Below, piece by piece: positions 1 to 12,005 of a stretch of DNA of 64,000 nucleotides. The stretch's first letter is position 1; each line of letters begins with the position of its first letter. This DNA is from Odontesthes bonariensis (lineage: Eukaryota; Chordata; Actinopteri; Atheriniformes; Atherinopsidae), in the NCBI RefSeq assembly GCF_027942865.1, contig NC_134521.1, positions 18,354,449-18,418,448 of the forward strand. Direction: 5' to 3'. A program made the position numbers and the translations under genes. A model generated the notes under the pieces. The model saw only the letters and a list, made by a program, of their open reading frames with translations. It did no database searches and was not told the DNA's origin.

Positions 1-1348
1 CACCAAAGCTTTCTGTCGCGCTTACTACGTCACAGTCAGTTGCGCTGATTGGTCAGAGCGTTGGCCTATAGGCACAGACGCGGTTTGAAAGACAACGGGT
101 TGTGCTCATCAACAATGTTCCGTTGTATCCATTGATCGGTGCCAGACTAAATTAGACATCCAATCCATTTAGGCTGGTTTATCAGGCTACATGGCTGTGG
201 TTAAATGAGTCTAATAAGTTTACAACACTCTCTTTGTGCAAATTGTTGGATCAGAGACGCAGGGATTGGTTGGCAGTTGTTAGAAGTCAGAGGTTTTATA
301 AAGTGAGGAGTTGCAATGCAGTGTGAGTGATTGTCAAAATGAATAAGAGACAAATCAAGACAAATGTTGGCAATGATAGTGAGTCTATTTGTTTAAGACC
401 AAAGGAAAGTTACAATAATTCTGTCATTACATGGGCAGTGATAATTGTAGCTTTGCTCTTCAGGTCAGTGGGTCGTAACCTTGTCTTGCCTCTGGCCTAA
501 AACCTCTCAACACAAAAAGCTACAAAACCCCATGCACTACAAGTTTCTAGATGTGAATAAGATAGCTTTGCTCTTTTCCCAAAAGACTCAAATTTGACAT
601 TGACCTCAGCCATTTTTTTCCTGTACCAAAAATACACAAATGTAACATTGACTTAATCAAATTCAGACTACACAAACATCTCCACTATGTTCCTTTATCC
701 TAAAGGTAAAATTATTCCAACAGGAAATGACCTTAGACCTTAGTATACTGAAAGATTAACATTTCTAGTTCTCTCCTAAAACAAGATCTCTGAAAAAATA
801 CTTGCTTGCTTTAGTCATTCTTTTTACCGGCTATTAAAAAGCATGGACTGTTTTGTTGACTACACATTCAAAGCTTTGAGTGTGTCTTTTGACCATCACA
901 TCGTAAGTTTTTGCCTCCAGAGGTGAAGCAGATTCAGATGAATTTGACTGAGAACTCAGTCTCATCGTGATTATGAAATTTATTTGACCACTGTCTTACA
1001 AAAGATTGCAGTTAATGCAATATGTGTCTATACTTTTAATGCACTATAGTTGTAGAAGCCCACTTATTTGAGAAGACCACATCATCTGTTTATCTTTTCG
1101 GCTTTCTGAACAAAAAATGCACGTCAGATATGACATGTTCACGGCTAAAAATGAGATGCAACTTATTGACATTCTTTAAAAGATGTAGATGTCAGCTGGC
1201 CAGTCGACTCCACCAAATGTCATTTTTGATGATAAAAAATGTCTTGTACAAAGTCTTGTACTTCAGTTGGGTAGCGAAGTGTAACTTGCATTTCCACCTT
1301 GTCTTGTTTTTTTTTTTTGTTGTTGTTTTTCTTTCTGTAGCACTGGAG
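1..1348. other. Intergenic sequence, no gene recognised
   Basis: AT-rich DNA with no reading frame I can assign to a protein family and no spectrin-like exon on the + strand. The first 120 bases are richer in CpG and might be the edge of another transposon, but no terminal repeat is visible inside the window. Confidence 0.5.
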
Positions 1349-1620
1349 GCAGCTATCCATCCATCCATTTTCTATACCGCTGAATCCGTCGGTTGGGTCG
1401 CGGGGGGGCTGGAGCCTATCCCAGCGGTCAATGGGGAAGAGGCGGGGTACACCCTGGACAGGCCGCCAGTCCATCACAGGGCCACACAGAGACAAACGAG
1501 ACAAACAACCATACACACTCACAGTCACTCCTGAGGACAATTTTAGAGACACCAATTAACCTAACATGCATGTTTTTGGACAGTGGGAGGAAGCCGGAGT
1601 ACCCGGAGAGAACTGGAGGC
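1349..1620 (+). repeat. Teleost LINE-tail repeat (CCATCCATCC family)
   Basis: Starts with CCATCCATCCATTTTCTATACC, then GGTCGCGGGGGGGCTGGAGC, CTATCCCAGC, GGGGTACACCCTGGACAGG and CATGCATGTTTTTGGACAGT. This order of blocks is that of a dispersed repeat found very widely in fish genomes, usually read as the 3' part of an L2-type LINE. Other copies or fragments lie near 5967, 11881, 32906, 44556 and 50002. The family name is from memory; the repeated blocks are directly visible. Confidence 0.8.
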
Positions 1621-3387
1621 AGGTTTCAAGTATTTCTACGAAAACTTAAATTACATGTACATTTATGAATAAATATATGGGTAATTCTTGCAAACATGCA
1701 TTTGTAAAGGGTGCACAATGAGGTTTTGTATTGTTTAGTTGAAAAATGCATGGACCTCCCTGGAAAAGACGTCTGCGCATTAATGCTTCTATCACAGAAG
1801 GGTAAATGAGTTTTGCCAAGGGTACTGAAACAGTTCCATACCATCACATAGCCTGGCTTGTGGACTTGTTGCTGATGTCTCTTTGGTCTTTTTTCATCTT
1901 TAGCCTGGAGCACACATTTCACGTGCACACATTTGTTTCCTCCCATCAACTACTTAACTTGCATCTTAGTCTCTCTCACCAGAGATGTGGAAGAATAAGT
2001 GGAAGAGAAGAGTTGAGGTTAGAGGCATTTAAAGAAATATCTTTGCCTCAGAGGGTCATTATAAGCACTGTCAGGTAAATATGACCCGTGACACAGCTGC
2101 ATCATCTGACGATTGTTTTGTTATAGCCTGCCATTCAAAATTTTATGTCAGATGAACATTAGATATGTGGTAAAGTAGTTTAAATTCAATTCGGATGTTG
2201 CAGGAATTGAAATATGACCTAACCCTGCTTATTGCCGTGGCAAGCCTCCTCTGATCCTCACCTCTGGCTGCATTCTTGGAATTGAGACATCCTTCAAAAT
2301 ATTTGTCTGTGAGTAATTTCCAGTCCACAGGCAGGAGGACAAAGGAGACGAGGAGGCTGAAATTAGACAAATGAGCCGTTGGAATACTGATTGGTCTGAG
2401 CACAATGCATGTTCACACTGTGTGATGGTCCATCACAGATGCCACTGAACCCAGATAAGTCAATGCTGCCTCTGAGCAAGGTTAACATGAGGCTTTTTTC
2501 TTTCTTTCTTTCTTACTTTTTTTTTTTTGCACAGTTAAGTTTGAAGTGTCATTTGTGAATGTAACTTTTTATCCCTGTACTTGATAAAGATTTCCCGGAG
2601 TAATGTGGTAATATTAGCCCTTGCCCTTTACACAATCCTGAGTCCTTAATTTTTTATTTTTTTTTTAATGCACTGTAGAGGGAGAAATATGCAAATCCCA
2701 TCCATTTTTTCTCCCAGGAACATTGTTTCAGACAGTTCGGTGATTTTCTTGCAGTTTCTTGACAAACTGGAGATCCTCTAACTTTGTTCCTCATAGCCTG
2801 AGTCTTTTGTGTATTCTCATGCTCATGCTTTAAACAAGACAGCAGCTGTATTTGTGGCTTTATGCAGCTTCTCTTTCCGCTTCAAGACAAACAAACTGCA
2901 AACATCTCTCCATCTTTGTATATTCTTGACTGGTGATCTGAAGTAAACATCTTGACACACAAAACATTTAGCTATACAGCAGAGACCGGGCCATCACAAT
3001 AATTTGTCTTTTATATTAAAGATGATCTCACGTAATCATGCTCCATGGAGCTGAGATCTTCATCACAGGAGAAAGGTTGCCCTCAAGTGGCAAATAAATC
3101 ATATGGACAGCTGCTGAGCTCCAAGTCTTTAAAAGTATTTTCTTTCAGAACCAACAGATGACAAACAGAAAACACAGTAAAGGCCCTCTTTTAGATCAGC
3201 TTTGTGGATGACAACAGCCTGCAAATCACTTGCTGCTTGGACCCTAAAACCGGCCAACTCAGACTACTTTACCAACCCAAAAATAGCCTGCATGTTAGCA
3301 GTCCTTTTTATATGGTCCACGGTGTGCTTTGTACAAATTCTTATAAATATATGTTTTTGAGGAACAGTGAAAAGGTTGAGCTGAAAA
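1621..3387. other. Intergenic sequence, no gene recognised
   Basis: No credible exon or RNA gene seen. Contains a short CTTT/poly-T simple repeat around 2497-2528 and another T-run near 2650. The short open frames here have no recognisable domain and lie in AT-rich DNA. Confidence 0.5.
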
Positions 3388-4258
3388 CATTTATCTAGGG
3401 ATGTACCGATACTGGTATCAGGCCGATACTATTCTAATATACTCTACTCGTTCTCGTTAAAGTTAACCGATACCAATTTATTGCATGAAGACCGCGATCA
3501 TAGGGTGTCCAAGTCCTGGTGTGCCATGGGATTTTGTGACAACCATACCTTATTATTGCAATATACAACTACACAAAAATAATATTTTTTTTCATTTACC
3601 ATATTAGTACTTTGTATGTACTCATTTCATAATACAGAGGAAAACTTATCCTCAGAGAACCCCATATTTCGCTGCGCAGTTGCGCAGGTGGGAATTATGA
3701 GACCCTGACACATCAAAGGCTGAAGGACAACATTAAAACAGAGAAAGAGGGAAAATGGAGCGCTTTCTTGTGCGGAGCAAACCACCAACCACCAGTGCAG
3801 ACTACCGACAACCCACCACCGAAAGAAAAGAAAAAAAAACACTGTCAGCTGACAGTATCATGAAAGTTACCCCTCTTATGGCTTCAGGTGGACCGGGGAT
3901 GTCAACAACCCTCAGCCCGAGTGCGTCCTGTCGGGAGAAGTTAGCTAATGCTAACTGAACTGCTAGCAGGGGCGAAGCTAGGGTATTTTTAGTGGTCTCT
4001 GTTATCCCTGTCAAGCCACAGTCTTTTGAAATGAAGAGGTCAAAATTGAATGTTGTAGGGCAAAACACTACTCAAAGCAAAACTAATACGGCTCCAAAAT
4101 TTATAAATGTACTAGTTCGCCTCAATTAGTGAGAAATAATCTGCCTCTGTGAGCACTGGGGGCTGGGCACCCCTAAAGACCAGATCCTAAAATCGCCCCT
4201 GACTCCAAGTTAGCTAATTCTTCTGCACCGAACTACCTAAGCATCTCCCACCACGCGA

Positions 4259-4444
4259 TTGAGCAACTTCTTCCTTTCCCCACTACCTGCCTGTGTGAGT
4301 TGGCGTTCTCTGCTCTGGTTAAACATGAAGAACAACAGGAGGGCACGGCTCTCTGTTGAACAGGACTTGCGAGTGGCCCTCTGCTCGGTGCCACCGAGGA
4401 TTAAAAAAATCTGCGCGCCCCGACAGGCACATGTATCTCACTAA
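4259..4444 (+). pseudogene. hAT transposase C-terminal fragment (ZBED5-like)
   Basis: Encodes NMKNNRRARLSVEQDLRVAL followed by PPRIKKICAPRQAHVSH and a stop. This resembles the very C-terminus of hAT/ZBED-type transposases, where NxKxxxRxRL and a final C-x-x-x-QA-x-x-SH are typical. It lies within the hAT element and lacks the BED finger and the catalytic residues, so it is a remnant and not a gene. The assignment rests on recalled family motifs. Confidence 0.7.
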
Positions 4445-4732
4445 TTTGTAAGTAGGCAAAATATTTACAATAGCACATGTTTCACTGATTGCTGAAATGT
4501 TGCATTGATAATTTGTAGTTTAGGACCATGAACAATGCAGCTTCCTTGCATTGACAGTTCTCTGTGCTGAATTTCTGCTGAGTTTGCTTTGTCTCGTTTT
4601 TAATTTTGTGACTTGTCTGGTTTAAATTAATGTGTTGCTGCTTTGATGAAGCCTAATTTGATAAAGTTTCAAATTAATTTTTGAAATATTTCGTTCATAA
4701 ATATTTCACGAGTAATATAGTTGTCTTTGTCA

Positions 4733-4860
4733 CATTCAATTCAATTCAATTCATTTTTATTTATATAGCGCCAAATACAACAAACGTCATCTCAAGTCAC
4801 CTAAATAATAAAGTCCAATTCAAGCCAATTGAAATTCACTGTGTTTGGCATTAGTAAATA
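4733..4860 (+). repeat. AATTCAATTCAATT retroelement tail nested in the hAT element
   Basis: ATTCAATTCAATTCAATTCA is followed by TTTTTATTTATATAGCGCCA and CAAACGTCATCTCAAG. The same block order opens the longer copy at 26064. It is a common teleost retroposon 3' tail inserted into the hAT copy, so it is younger than that hAT element. Confidence 0.65.
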
Positions 4861-5519
4861 ATAATGCACATTTACAGATATTTTACATGATATGAGTGAT
4901 AACACGTGTTATAAGGGCTATTTTGCACAATAGGTGTGCCTTGAGATTTTTACTTGTCCTTTGGTGTGCTTTGGGCACAAAAAGTTTTTTTATGGTAGAA
5001 GTATCGGCATCGGTACTTGGTATCGGCAAGTACTCAGATCCAAGTATCGGTATCGTATCGGTTTGAAAAAAAGTGGTATCGCTGCATCCCTACATTTATC
5101 ATCTTGAGTTACTTTGACACATACTGTATTACACACCAAAAACATGGCAGCAGATAAGCTTAGTTTTTAAAGCAATGGGACTCCCTGACACCAGTGGCCT
5201 TCCTGAGCAGGACAGTGTCCCCTGATACAGAACAAAAACTGCTTACCTAACCTGACCTGCAAACTCTCCAGATCCAGATCTGATCAACGGAAAGGGGGGT
5301 GTGCATAAACCAGTCTGATTCACAGAGACCTGGGGTCCGTTTCACAAAGCAGGTTCAACCAACTCTGAGTCTATTCCTGATCTCTGAGTTGATCTACTCT
5401 GAGATAGAAAACCCTGAGTTTTCGGTTCCAGAAACGCTGATTTGAGTGAGTTTAATCAACTCTGAGTAGGTTCACCTTGAGTTTAGCGCGTTCACCACAA
5501 CTTTAAAAAGCCAGCATCA

Positions 5520-5705
5520 ATGGAGCCCCGATTCGACGAGTCACCTTGGCAACGGGGAAGAGGAGGGGCTACGTTTTTCACCAACCTCGAAGTGGAAATC
5601 TTATGCGCTCATAAGGCGAGTTTCAACACGTTTTTAGAAATAAGTGCAACACCGCTGCAGCAGCAAAAGTGTAAGTTTAAATGTAGTTCTTTGCAATCAC
5701 AATAA
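5520..5705 (+). pseudogene. Myb/SANT-like Harbinger accessory protein, N-terminal exon remnant
   Basis: ATG at 5520 opens [20 protein letters not shown] followed by TNLEVEILCAHKASFNTF. The pattern G-x-x-F-T-x-x-E-V-E-I-L resembles the start of the Myb-like DNA-binding domain of the second Harbinger gene. A donor-like GTAAGT follows CAGCAAAAGT near 5670, so the true exon probably ended there. The rest of the gene is missing. The same fragment is present at 45193 on the opposite strand. Confidence 0.6.
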
Positions 5706-5966
5706 TATTACAGGGGAAACTGCTTGAATGGTAGCCCATTCATTTATTTCATTTAGGTGCAATCTTGCGGGGGAGAAGCTCACTTGGCAGTTTAAGATGA
5801 AATATAAAAACATTGTTCAAACAGGTGAGACCTCGGCATGGAGGTACCTCATTTTGATCATGTTTTATACTATAAAGTAAATATTAAGTGGCTATTTGAC
5901 TGTGCAGTTATTTTATTCCCAACATAATGCTGTTTTCACACACATAAACTATGTCTTCTCATCTAT

Positions 5967-6165
5967 ACCATCCATCCATCCATTATCTATACCGCTGAAT
6001 CCGTCAGTCGGGTCGTGGGGGGGCTGGAGCCTATCCCAGCGGTCAATGGGCAAGATGCGGGGTACACCCTGGACAGGCCGCCAGTCCATCACAGGGCCAC
6101 ATAGAGACAAACGAGACAAACAACCATACACACTCACACTCACTCCTAAGGACAATTTAGAGTCA
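5967..6165 (+). repeat. LINE-tail repeat inside Harbinger copy 1
   Basis: CCATCCATCCATCCATTATC, GGGCTGGAGCCTATCCCAGC, GGGGTACACCCTGGACAGG and ACACTCACACTCACTCCTAA match the copy at 1349. Harbinger copy 2 carries the same insert at the corresponding place (44556-44745), so the insertion predates amplification of this Harbinger derivative. Confidence 0.8.
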
Positions 6166-6400
6166 TCATCTATATCATGTTCTGTTAAATAATTAAGCCT
6201 ATTTAAACTAACACAGACTTCTACTGAGCCAACAGAAAGAAGGCAGATGCCCGTAAAACCGGTGCTGCCCAGCACCGCCACCTCTAACGGGAGGGCAGTG
6301 GCTGAGGGAATCCACCCCCAAGACACGAGTGCCTTTATAAAATATAATAGGCCTATATATGTCTTTTTTAAGCCTATTCATACAAATATTTATTTGTCTT

Positions 6401-6577
6401 TTATGTCTTTTTTTTCTTTTGTCCCAACACATTCTGATGGTGCCGCTCAAAAAGATAATTTTCTGTAAATGCAAAAATCTGTGCGCGGTCTGATAACCAT
6501 CTCCGACGAATATTTATTTCTCTGCGCAGTAATGCTGCACCTTCATCCACGGGATCGTTGTCAAAAGGACATGTCAT
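6401..6577 (-). pseudogene. HARBI1-like nuclease N-terminal exon remnant (copy 1)
   Basis: Read on the - strand from ATG at 6577, the frame gives [20 protein letters not shown] and then [20 protein letters not shown] before degenerating into a lysine run and stopping. This resembles the N-terminus of fish Harbinger nucleases, just upstream of the missing DDE catalytic domain. It is 58 residues long. The copy 2 equivalent is 44122-44298, with the start MACPFDN. Confidence 0.7.
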
Positions 6578-6943
6578 GTTCGTGAAAAAAATCGCCTCCT
6601 ACTGTGCCTGATGGACTTATAGAAGTAGAAGAACTCGCTCTGCTGAATGAATGAATGAGGAAACCAAATGGCGTGTGTGGCTGAAAGAGGGCGGAGACAG
6701 AAAGAAACTCGAGGTTTCTTGAATAAAACCTGGTCCCGACCAGGTTAGGTTCAGAGAGTCTGTTACTCCGGTAACTGACCGTGAGGTTAAGTTACCTCTC
6801 TTTGTGAAACAGGCTAGAGTTACCCCCATTTCTCGGGGTTGAGTTACCTCCCTTTGTGAAACGGAAAACTCAGGGTTTCCCTCATTTCAGGGTTAACCAA
6901 CTCAGAGTTTTCACTAAACCTGCTACGTGAAACGGACCTCTGA

Positions 6944-9900
6944 GCATTCAACCCACAAGAACTGCTACCAACATTCTGGTACCAGACAAAACGTTTGGCA
7001 CCAGAACCAATTTGAGACCAAGACTAGTGTCTCAAGACAAAGACGAGACCAAGAGTTTTAGGGGTTAAGACCAAGTTAAGGTCAGCGCCACACTAGTAAA
7101 ATGTTGTGCTTGGAATCCATACACGAGTCCTCCGTCCTTTAAAAGCTCCCATAAAAAACAGTGCAACAAGAAAAATGATAAACAAAAGGGATTCATGAAA
7201 AGTGAAATTTTTTCACAGTTTTTTTATTGTTTGTTGTTGTTCCTATGAGACGGTGTTCCTATTTCTAGCACCGGGCCAGAACATATAAGGGGAGCTGGTT
7301 TTTTTTCAAGCAATAGGATGCTGTAATGTTTGACACTAGTTCGGATTGTCAGAATTTGATACTACAATCTCCAAAAATGGACAACTAATGCTTTCTTGGG
7401 ATTGTTGGATATTATTTATGACATTTTGACACATGTTGTAAAAAAAAAAAATTTTCAGGCATGAGACTTATGATAATCAGATTTAGGAAGTGTTTGGCTT
7501 CCATTTAGATGCAAAATGTTGCAGGAAAGTGAGTAGAATTTCTTAATCCCTGAAGTCCAGAAAACCATTAAGAAAATTCATAAATTGATATTATTTTCTT
7601 TAATATTAAAGTACATCTGAGAATGTTCATAAAATCAGCATAAGTAGCCCCTTTAGACCTCAGCAACTGAACTAGAACTTCTGGCAAAATTCGTTTGTAA
7701 GAACATGCTCAGCCTGCCCTGTAGATGGTGTAAGTGGGCTACATTTCCTTTGTTAGATTTGACAGACAACTGGATTCTACCTCTGCGTGATGCCGATATT
7801 GGCATTATCTCAATTCTTTATATGCAGATGGGAAATAAACCATATGACCAGTATGGCAGAGTATGCCAGTAAATAATTAGACCTAATCACAAATGTGATA
7901 AGACTGTTGTTGGTTTTAGTATGTTTGCAAACTATGCAACTATGCAAAGTATTCAAGGCCAGAGGATTGTTGCACATGTTTTAAAAAAACCTCTGACTGG
8001 TAAAGGTTTCGGGTTCTCAAAACCGATTAAAGATGCTTTGAATAATCATGCCTCTTTAAGGGTGCATTCTTGTTTATCAACTCCAACTCACCTTTTGGCA
8101 CACCACTCTTTGTGTGCATTTCAGAAATGTTTAAACTTACATTACAACATTTTTTCCTCTCACACATATGCACCAGAGTGCATCATCATCATGTTCTGTC
8201 TTAGACTTTCCCCATGACAGGCTGTTGTGTTAAAGTCAAGACCACCTTATCTGAGATTGAGTCAGTATTTTGTTAAATTTCTGTCCCTTGAATCTAACTT
8301 AAGAGTTAATAAATGATAAATGATTTTTGGCATTTCGAGTCATAAATCAGTATTTTCTGCCCAACCTACTCTCACTGACAGAAACTATGAGTATTATGGG
8401 TTGCTTAAGTGATCACTATGGTTTTGCAAATGATTACATTAGAGTAAATGGTCTGTTCCGGAGAAAGTTTGGGATTGAAAAGTAGAGAAAAGCTGCAGAG
8501 CGAACGTTATTTCTGGGGAGATGTGTTTAATGCCACATTGACCTCAAACCATGAAGTGATAATCCATGAAAAACACGATTTTCTTAAGTTTAGTAATACT
8601 GATGATAGTGAAGTCAGACGCTTTAGATTCCTCATTAATACTCAAAGTAGTGGTCTCTTGGTGACATGTAGCTCTTAAAACTGGTCTAAGTGTTCTACTT
8701 TTGTTTTAATTATGGGGATTTATGAGAAAATTTGACTTAAAAGAAACAATTCATCACCTTTTATAAGTTAACAGTGACATGTTAGTAGATACCATGAAGT
8801 TCTTTAACATCAACAGTTCTCTTACTGTTATACTGTAAATCAATATACAGTAACATACTATAAGATTAATCACTTTAACACTTAAGTGTGCTTTTGGCCA
8901 AGCAACACAATTTATTTAATGAGTATATTTTCCATAGGTGGGGAGGCACATTACATGGTGCTTACTCTGCTGTCACATCTCTCACTCTCTTACCCGGGGG
9001 AGGAGGCTGTTTGTGGAGGGAGTGTTTGTGTTTGTGCTGACATGACCTAACACTGATGTTTTTTTCCCTTTATATACCCTGCACTGCACTGCCTGACTAA
9101 ATGACAAAAATGACACACTTGTATTGTGTTGGCCACCTTTTGCTTTGATTGTGGAAGGCATTCCCCATTGCATTGTTCTGATAAACGTGTGCTACGTGCG
9201 TCACAATGTTTGTTTCCATGCACGCATTCATTTTTCTCCAAGGTCTTGTTTCCTTGTATTGGTGATAGGAGAGTCAACTGCTTTGTAAAGTCTTCTGCAG
9301 CACATCCCAAGGTTATTCATGAAGGTTTAAGGTCTGGACTCTGTGGTGGCCAATCCATGAGTGAAAATTAAGTCCAGTCCTCCCTGAAACATTTGATGAT
9401 TCTCAGATCAAGTTTGGCACACATTGGTGAACCGTGATGCATCCTTGCTTGGAAAGACTAAGCCTCAGGTTGATGCTTCTTATACTCCTGACACCTTCAC
9501 CTGTCACCAGCTAATCTGCTGATTCTACAATCTTCCAGTGTTTCTTGTATATTCTATAAATGTTTCTGTCTTCCCGTGTCTCCCTTTCAGCCTCTTTTGG
9601 GATTGTTGCTGACATCAAATTCTAGATTTGTTTTACCTTTTGAAATAGTGACATTGGTCAGTGACAATACTGGAAATCATTTTCCTTTGTATTTGTTACA
9701 TAAAGGTTAAAAAATTAACAAATTACAGATTTCACTTTTTGTTGTATTTTAGAAAACATCCAAACTTTTATGGAAATTAGTTTTTTAGATAGTTATTTTT
9801 AGTTTTATTTTCTTAATCCTCACTTTAACCATTGATGCACCCTCCTTAAGTGCCCACCGGTTTGGATTGACAGCTTGTAGAAAGCTGCTGGTGGTATGGT

Positions 9901-11870
9901 AACTAATAGCACCTTAAACATTATTAGGAATAACTAACTTTCATGGATTTCTGACTTTTATCTTTGTCTGACATTACTCAAGTTGACAGGACATCTATGA
10001 TACAGTGTAGTTGAATTCTGTTCGGTTCAATTCCATTCAGCACGATGCATTTCATATGAATTACCTGTAATTGATATTCAGCTGCTGAGAGATGGACTTT
10101 GGTGATCCTTTTTTTTTTTTTTGTCATCAAATTAACATTTCAAATTTTTAATACAACCAACATTTTGAGTTCTCAGAAATTTTCTTTCACAAAGTTTTTG
10201 TGTTGCAGTAGTGGTGGAGAGGACCAAAAGACCGATTACAGCACAAGAAGCAGAAAATAAATATATATAATTTATTCTTAAAAGGCAGCAAGTCCATAAA
10301 CATAAATCCAAAAATTCTGAGCTGAAAGACACCGAAATGTTTTTAACTTTTTTAGTTAAACACAGTTAACGAGCTAAACTACACAACATAAAACAAAGAC
10401 CAGGATCTGGTGAGGAACAAATGCCATTGACTATGAATAAACTAATGCAGGTGTGGTAATTGGAAACTAGGGCTAGGTTTGTATGGAGAGCAGAAAGCAA
10501 GACTAATTGAGAAAAACAAGGAACGCACTGTGAAATACAACAAAAACATGAAAGCATAAACAAAAGACCGTGAAACTCAATAGAAGCTCAACTAAACCTA
10601 ACACAGAACCCATAGACCAACACACAAATACCATTTTAATCAGAACTAATTAAAATAATCCCAGTGGTAACACACAACACTCAAATTAGCCTTTTCATTG
10701 TGGGCATATAAGATTCAGCTCCATTAGCCTTTAGCATGGCCATGAAGAAACTCTGTGGCTATCTAACATTTGTTACTGGATTATGTGATGACTTGTGAAT
10801 ACTGGACTTTAAAAAGAATCTAATTCTTCATTGAGACAGCATTTCTACTTGACTGTCCTTCTGTTTTTGATCATCATAAACTGTGTTACCACTTAAAGTT
10901 TGATTTTGTAGCTTTGGTCTTCCAAAATAATCACTAAAGGGCAGTATTTGTCCATTCCTATGAAATGAATTATGATGAATGTATTCATTTTTACATCTTT
11001 ATTCTTTTTTTTTTTACCCTACACTTTATATTATAGGGTTTGCTCGCTATGGATTTCACCCTGTCATTCAAAAAGACGTTCTTTTTTACCTGCTCATCTT
11101 TGGTAATTCCTACATACCAAAGAGAATACTCAGCAGCGCATCAGTGTTGCATGTAATTTGTAACACAGCAAGTTACATGTTCTGTGTCCTATTTCAGTCT
11201 TTTACCACCCAAAAGCTGCTTCCTGTGAAGAAAGCAACACCTATATTCAATGTTGTTTTGCCTCCTGTCCTATCATTTTTTATCAGTGCTGCTGAATGTG
11301 TTTTTCAGTGGGAGGTGGTGGTGTCAAAGATAATTTTGCTTGTCAGGAGTTTCAGCCATTGTTGTAATTACTATACTTTCGCTCCTCTACTCATCTCTTT
11401 GCACTGTTTACCACCAATTTCTTTGTATGCTACTGACAGTGCGTGCCACTGGTTCCTTCTTATGGCTCCAGGGCAGAGTAGACACTATAGTGACTTATGT
11501 CCCATCTAGTGGTACAAAGGGGTATCACAGGAAAGTCTGGTCTGCCCATAAAGTTTTATACCTCAGCTGCATAGTACATAGACATTTTTATATAACATCA
11601 CAGGCATCACTTTATCAAATTCTAGTGATATCTGTAGTTAAATATTTGATGTTTTAAACATGTTTTTTTTTTCTACAAACAGAAACTGTAACTCATACTA
11701 ATCAAATTGAGATATGATAAAGAAAATCTAATTGGTTTGGATCCAGTTTCATTCAGATCCAGTTTGTAAAAAGATTTTAATCATGCCGTCTGTATTCGCA
11801 TTTTGTCAAAGCTACAATACTTTTTTTCATTATCTCAATCACTTACATTGTGCATGGATTGCACCCCATG
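6944..11870. other. Intergenic sequence with diffuse repeat-like patches, no gene recognised
   Basis: About 4.9 kb of AT-rich DNA. Around 9115-9480 the text (for example GTTGGCCACCTTTTGCTTTG and GGTTTAAGGTCTGGACTCTG) looks like a decayed fish DNA-transposon body, but no terminal repeats could be paired. The longest open frame (10979-11509, 176 codons) is Phe/Leu/Ser-rich translation of T-rich DNA without a recognisable domain. No spectrin exon was seen here. Confidence 0.45.
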
Positions 11871-11874
11871 ACCA

Positions 11875-12005
11875 TGCAGACCATCCATCTATCCATCCAT
11901 TTTCTATGAATCCAACTCAGGGTCGGGGGTTGCTGGAGCCTATCCCAGCTGTCATTGGGTGAGAGGCAGGGTCCACCCTGGACAGGTTGCCAATCCATCA
12001 CAAAC
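11875..12005 (+). repeat. LINE-tail repeat, partial copy
   Basis: CCATCCATCTATCCATCCAT, then GGTTGCTGGAGCCTATCCCA, and CCACCCTGGACAGGTTGCCA. A truncated and diverged member of the family at 1349; the right-hand blocks are missing. Confidence 0.7.

Larger units (their letters stand above)
3396..5092 (+). mobile_element. Non-autonomous hAT transposon with perfect 8-bp target duplication
   Basis: The left end reads TAGGGATGTACCGATACTGG and the right end is its imperfect inverse, ...GGTATCGCTGCATCCCTA. The 8 bases CATTTATC sit immediately outside both ends (3388-3395 and 5093-5100), the target-site duplication length typical of hAT elements. Inside, a short frame at 3755 (MERFLVRSKPPTTSADYR) may be the remnant of a transposase N-terminus, and 4259-4444 encodes a hAT dimerisation-domain C-terminus. 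The catalytic centre is missing, so this 1.7-kb copy is an internal-deletion derivative that would depend on a transposase supplied in trans. A LINE tail is nested inside at about 4733. Confidence 0.88.
5334..6938 (+). mobile_element. Harbinger-type deletion derivative, copy 1
   Basis: Ends are GGTCCGTTTCACAAAGCAGG on the left and CCTGCTACGTGAAACGGACC on the right, inverted terminal repeats followed by sub-terminal AACTCAGAGT / ACTCTGAGTT blocks. Inside are the first exon of a Myb/SANT-like protein (5520, + strand) and the first exon of a HARBI1-like nuclease (6577, - strand), facing each other, with everything between reduced to non-coding DNA and a LINE tail. This two-gene layout is that of PIF/Harbinger elements. 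A near-identical copy lies inverted at 43761-45379. A few flanking bases (ACCTGG left, CTG right) are shared by the copies, so the true ends may extend slightly further. I could not define the 3-bp target duplication. Confidence 0.8.

Noticed and set aside
10979..11509. 176-codon open frame on the + strand
   Set aside because: T-rich translation full of Phe, Leu and Ser with no domain, no splice context and no similarity that I recognise; expected by chance in AT-rich DNA.
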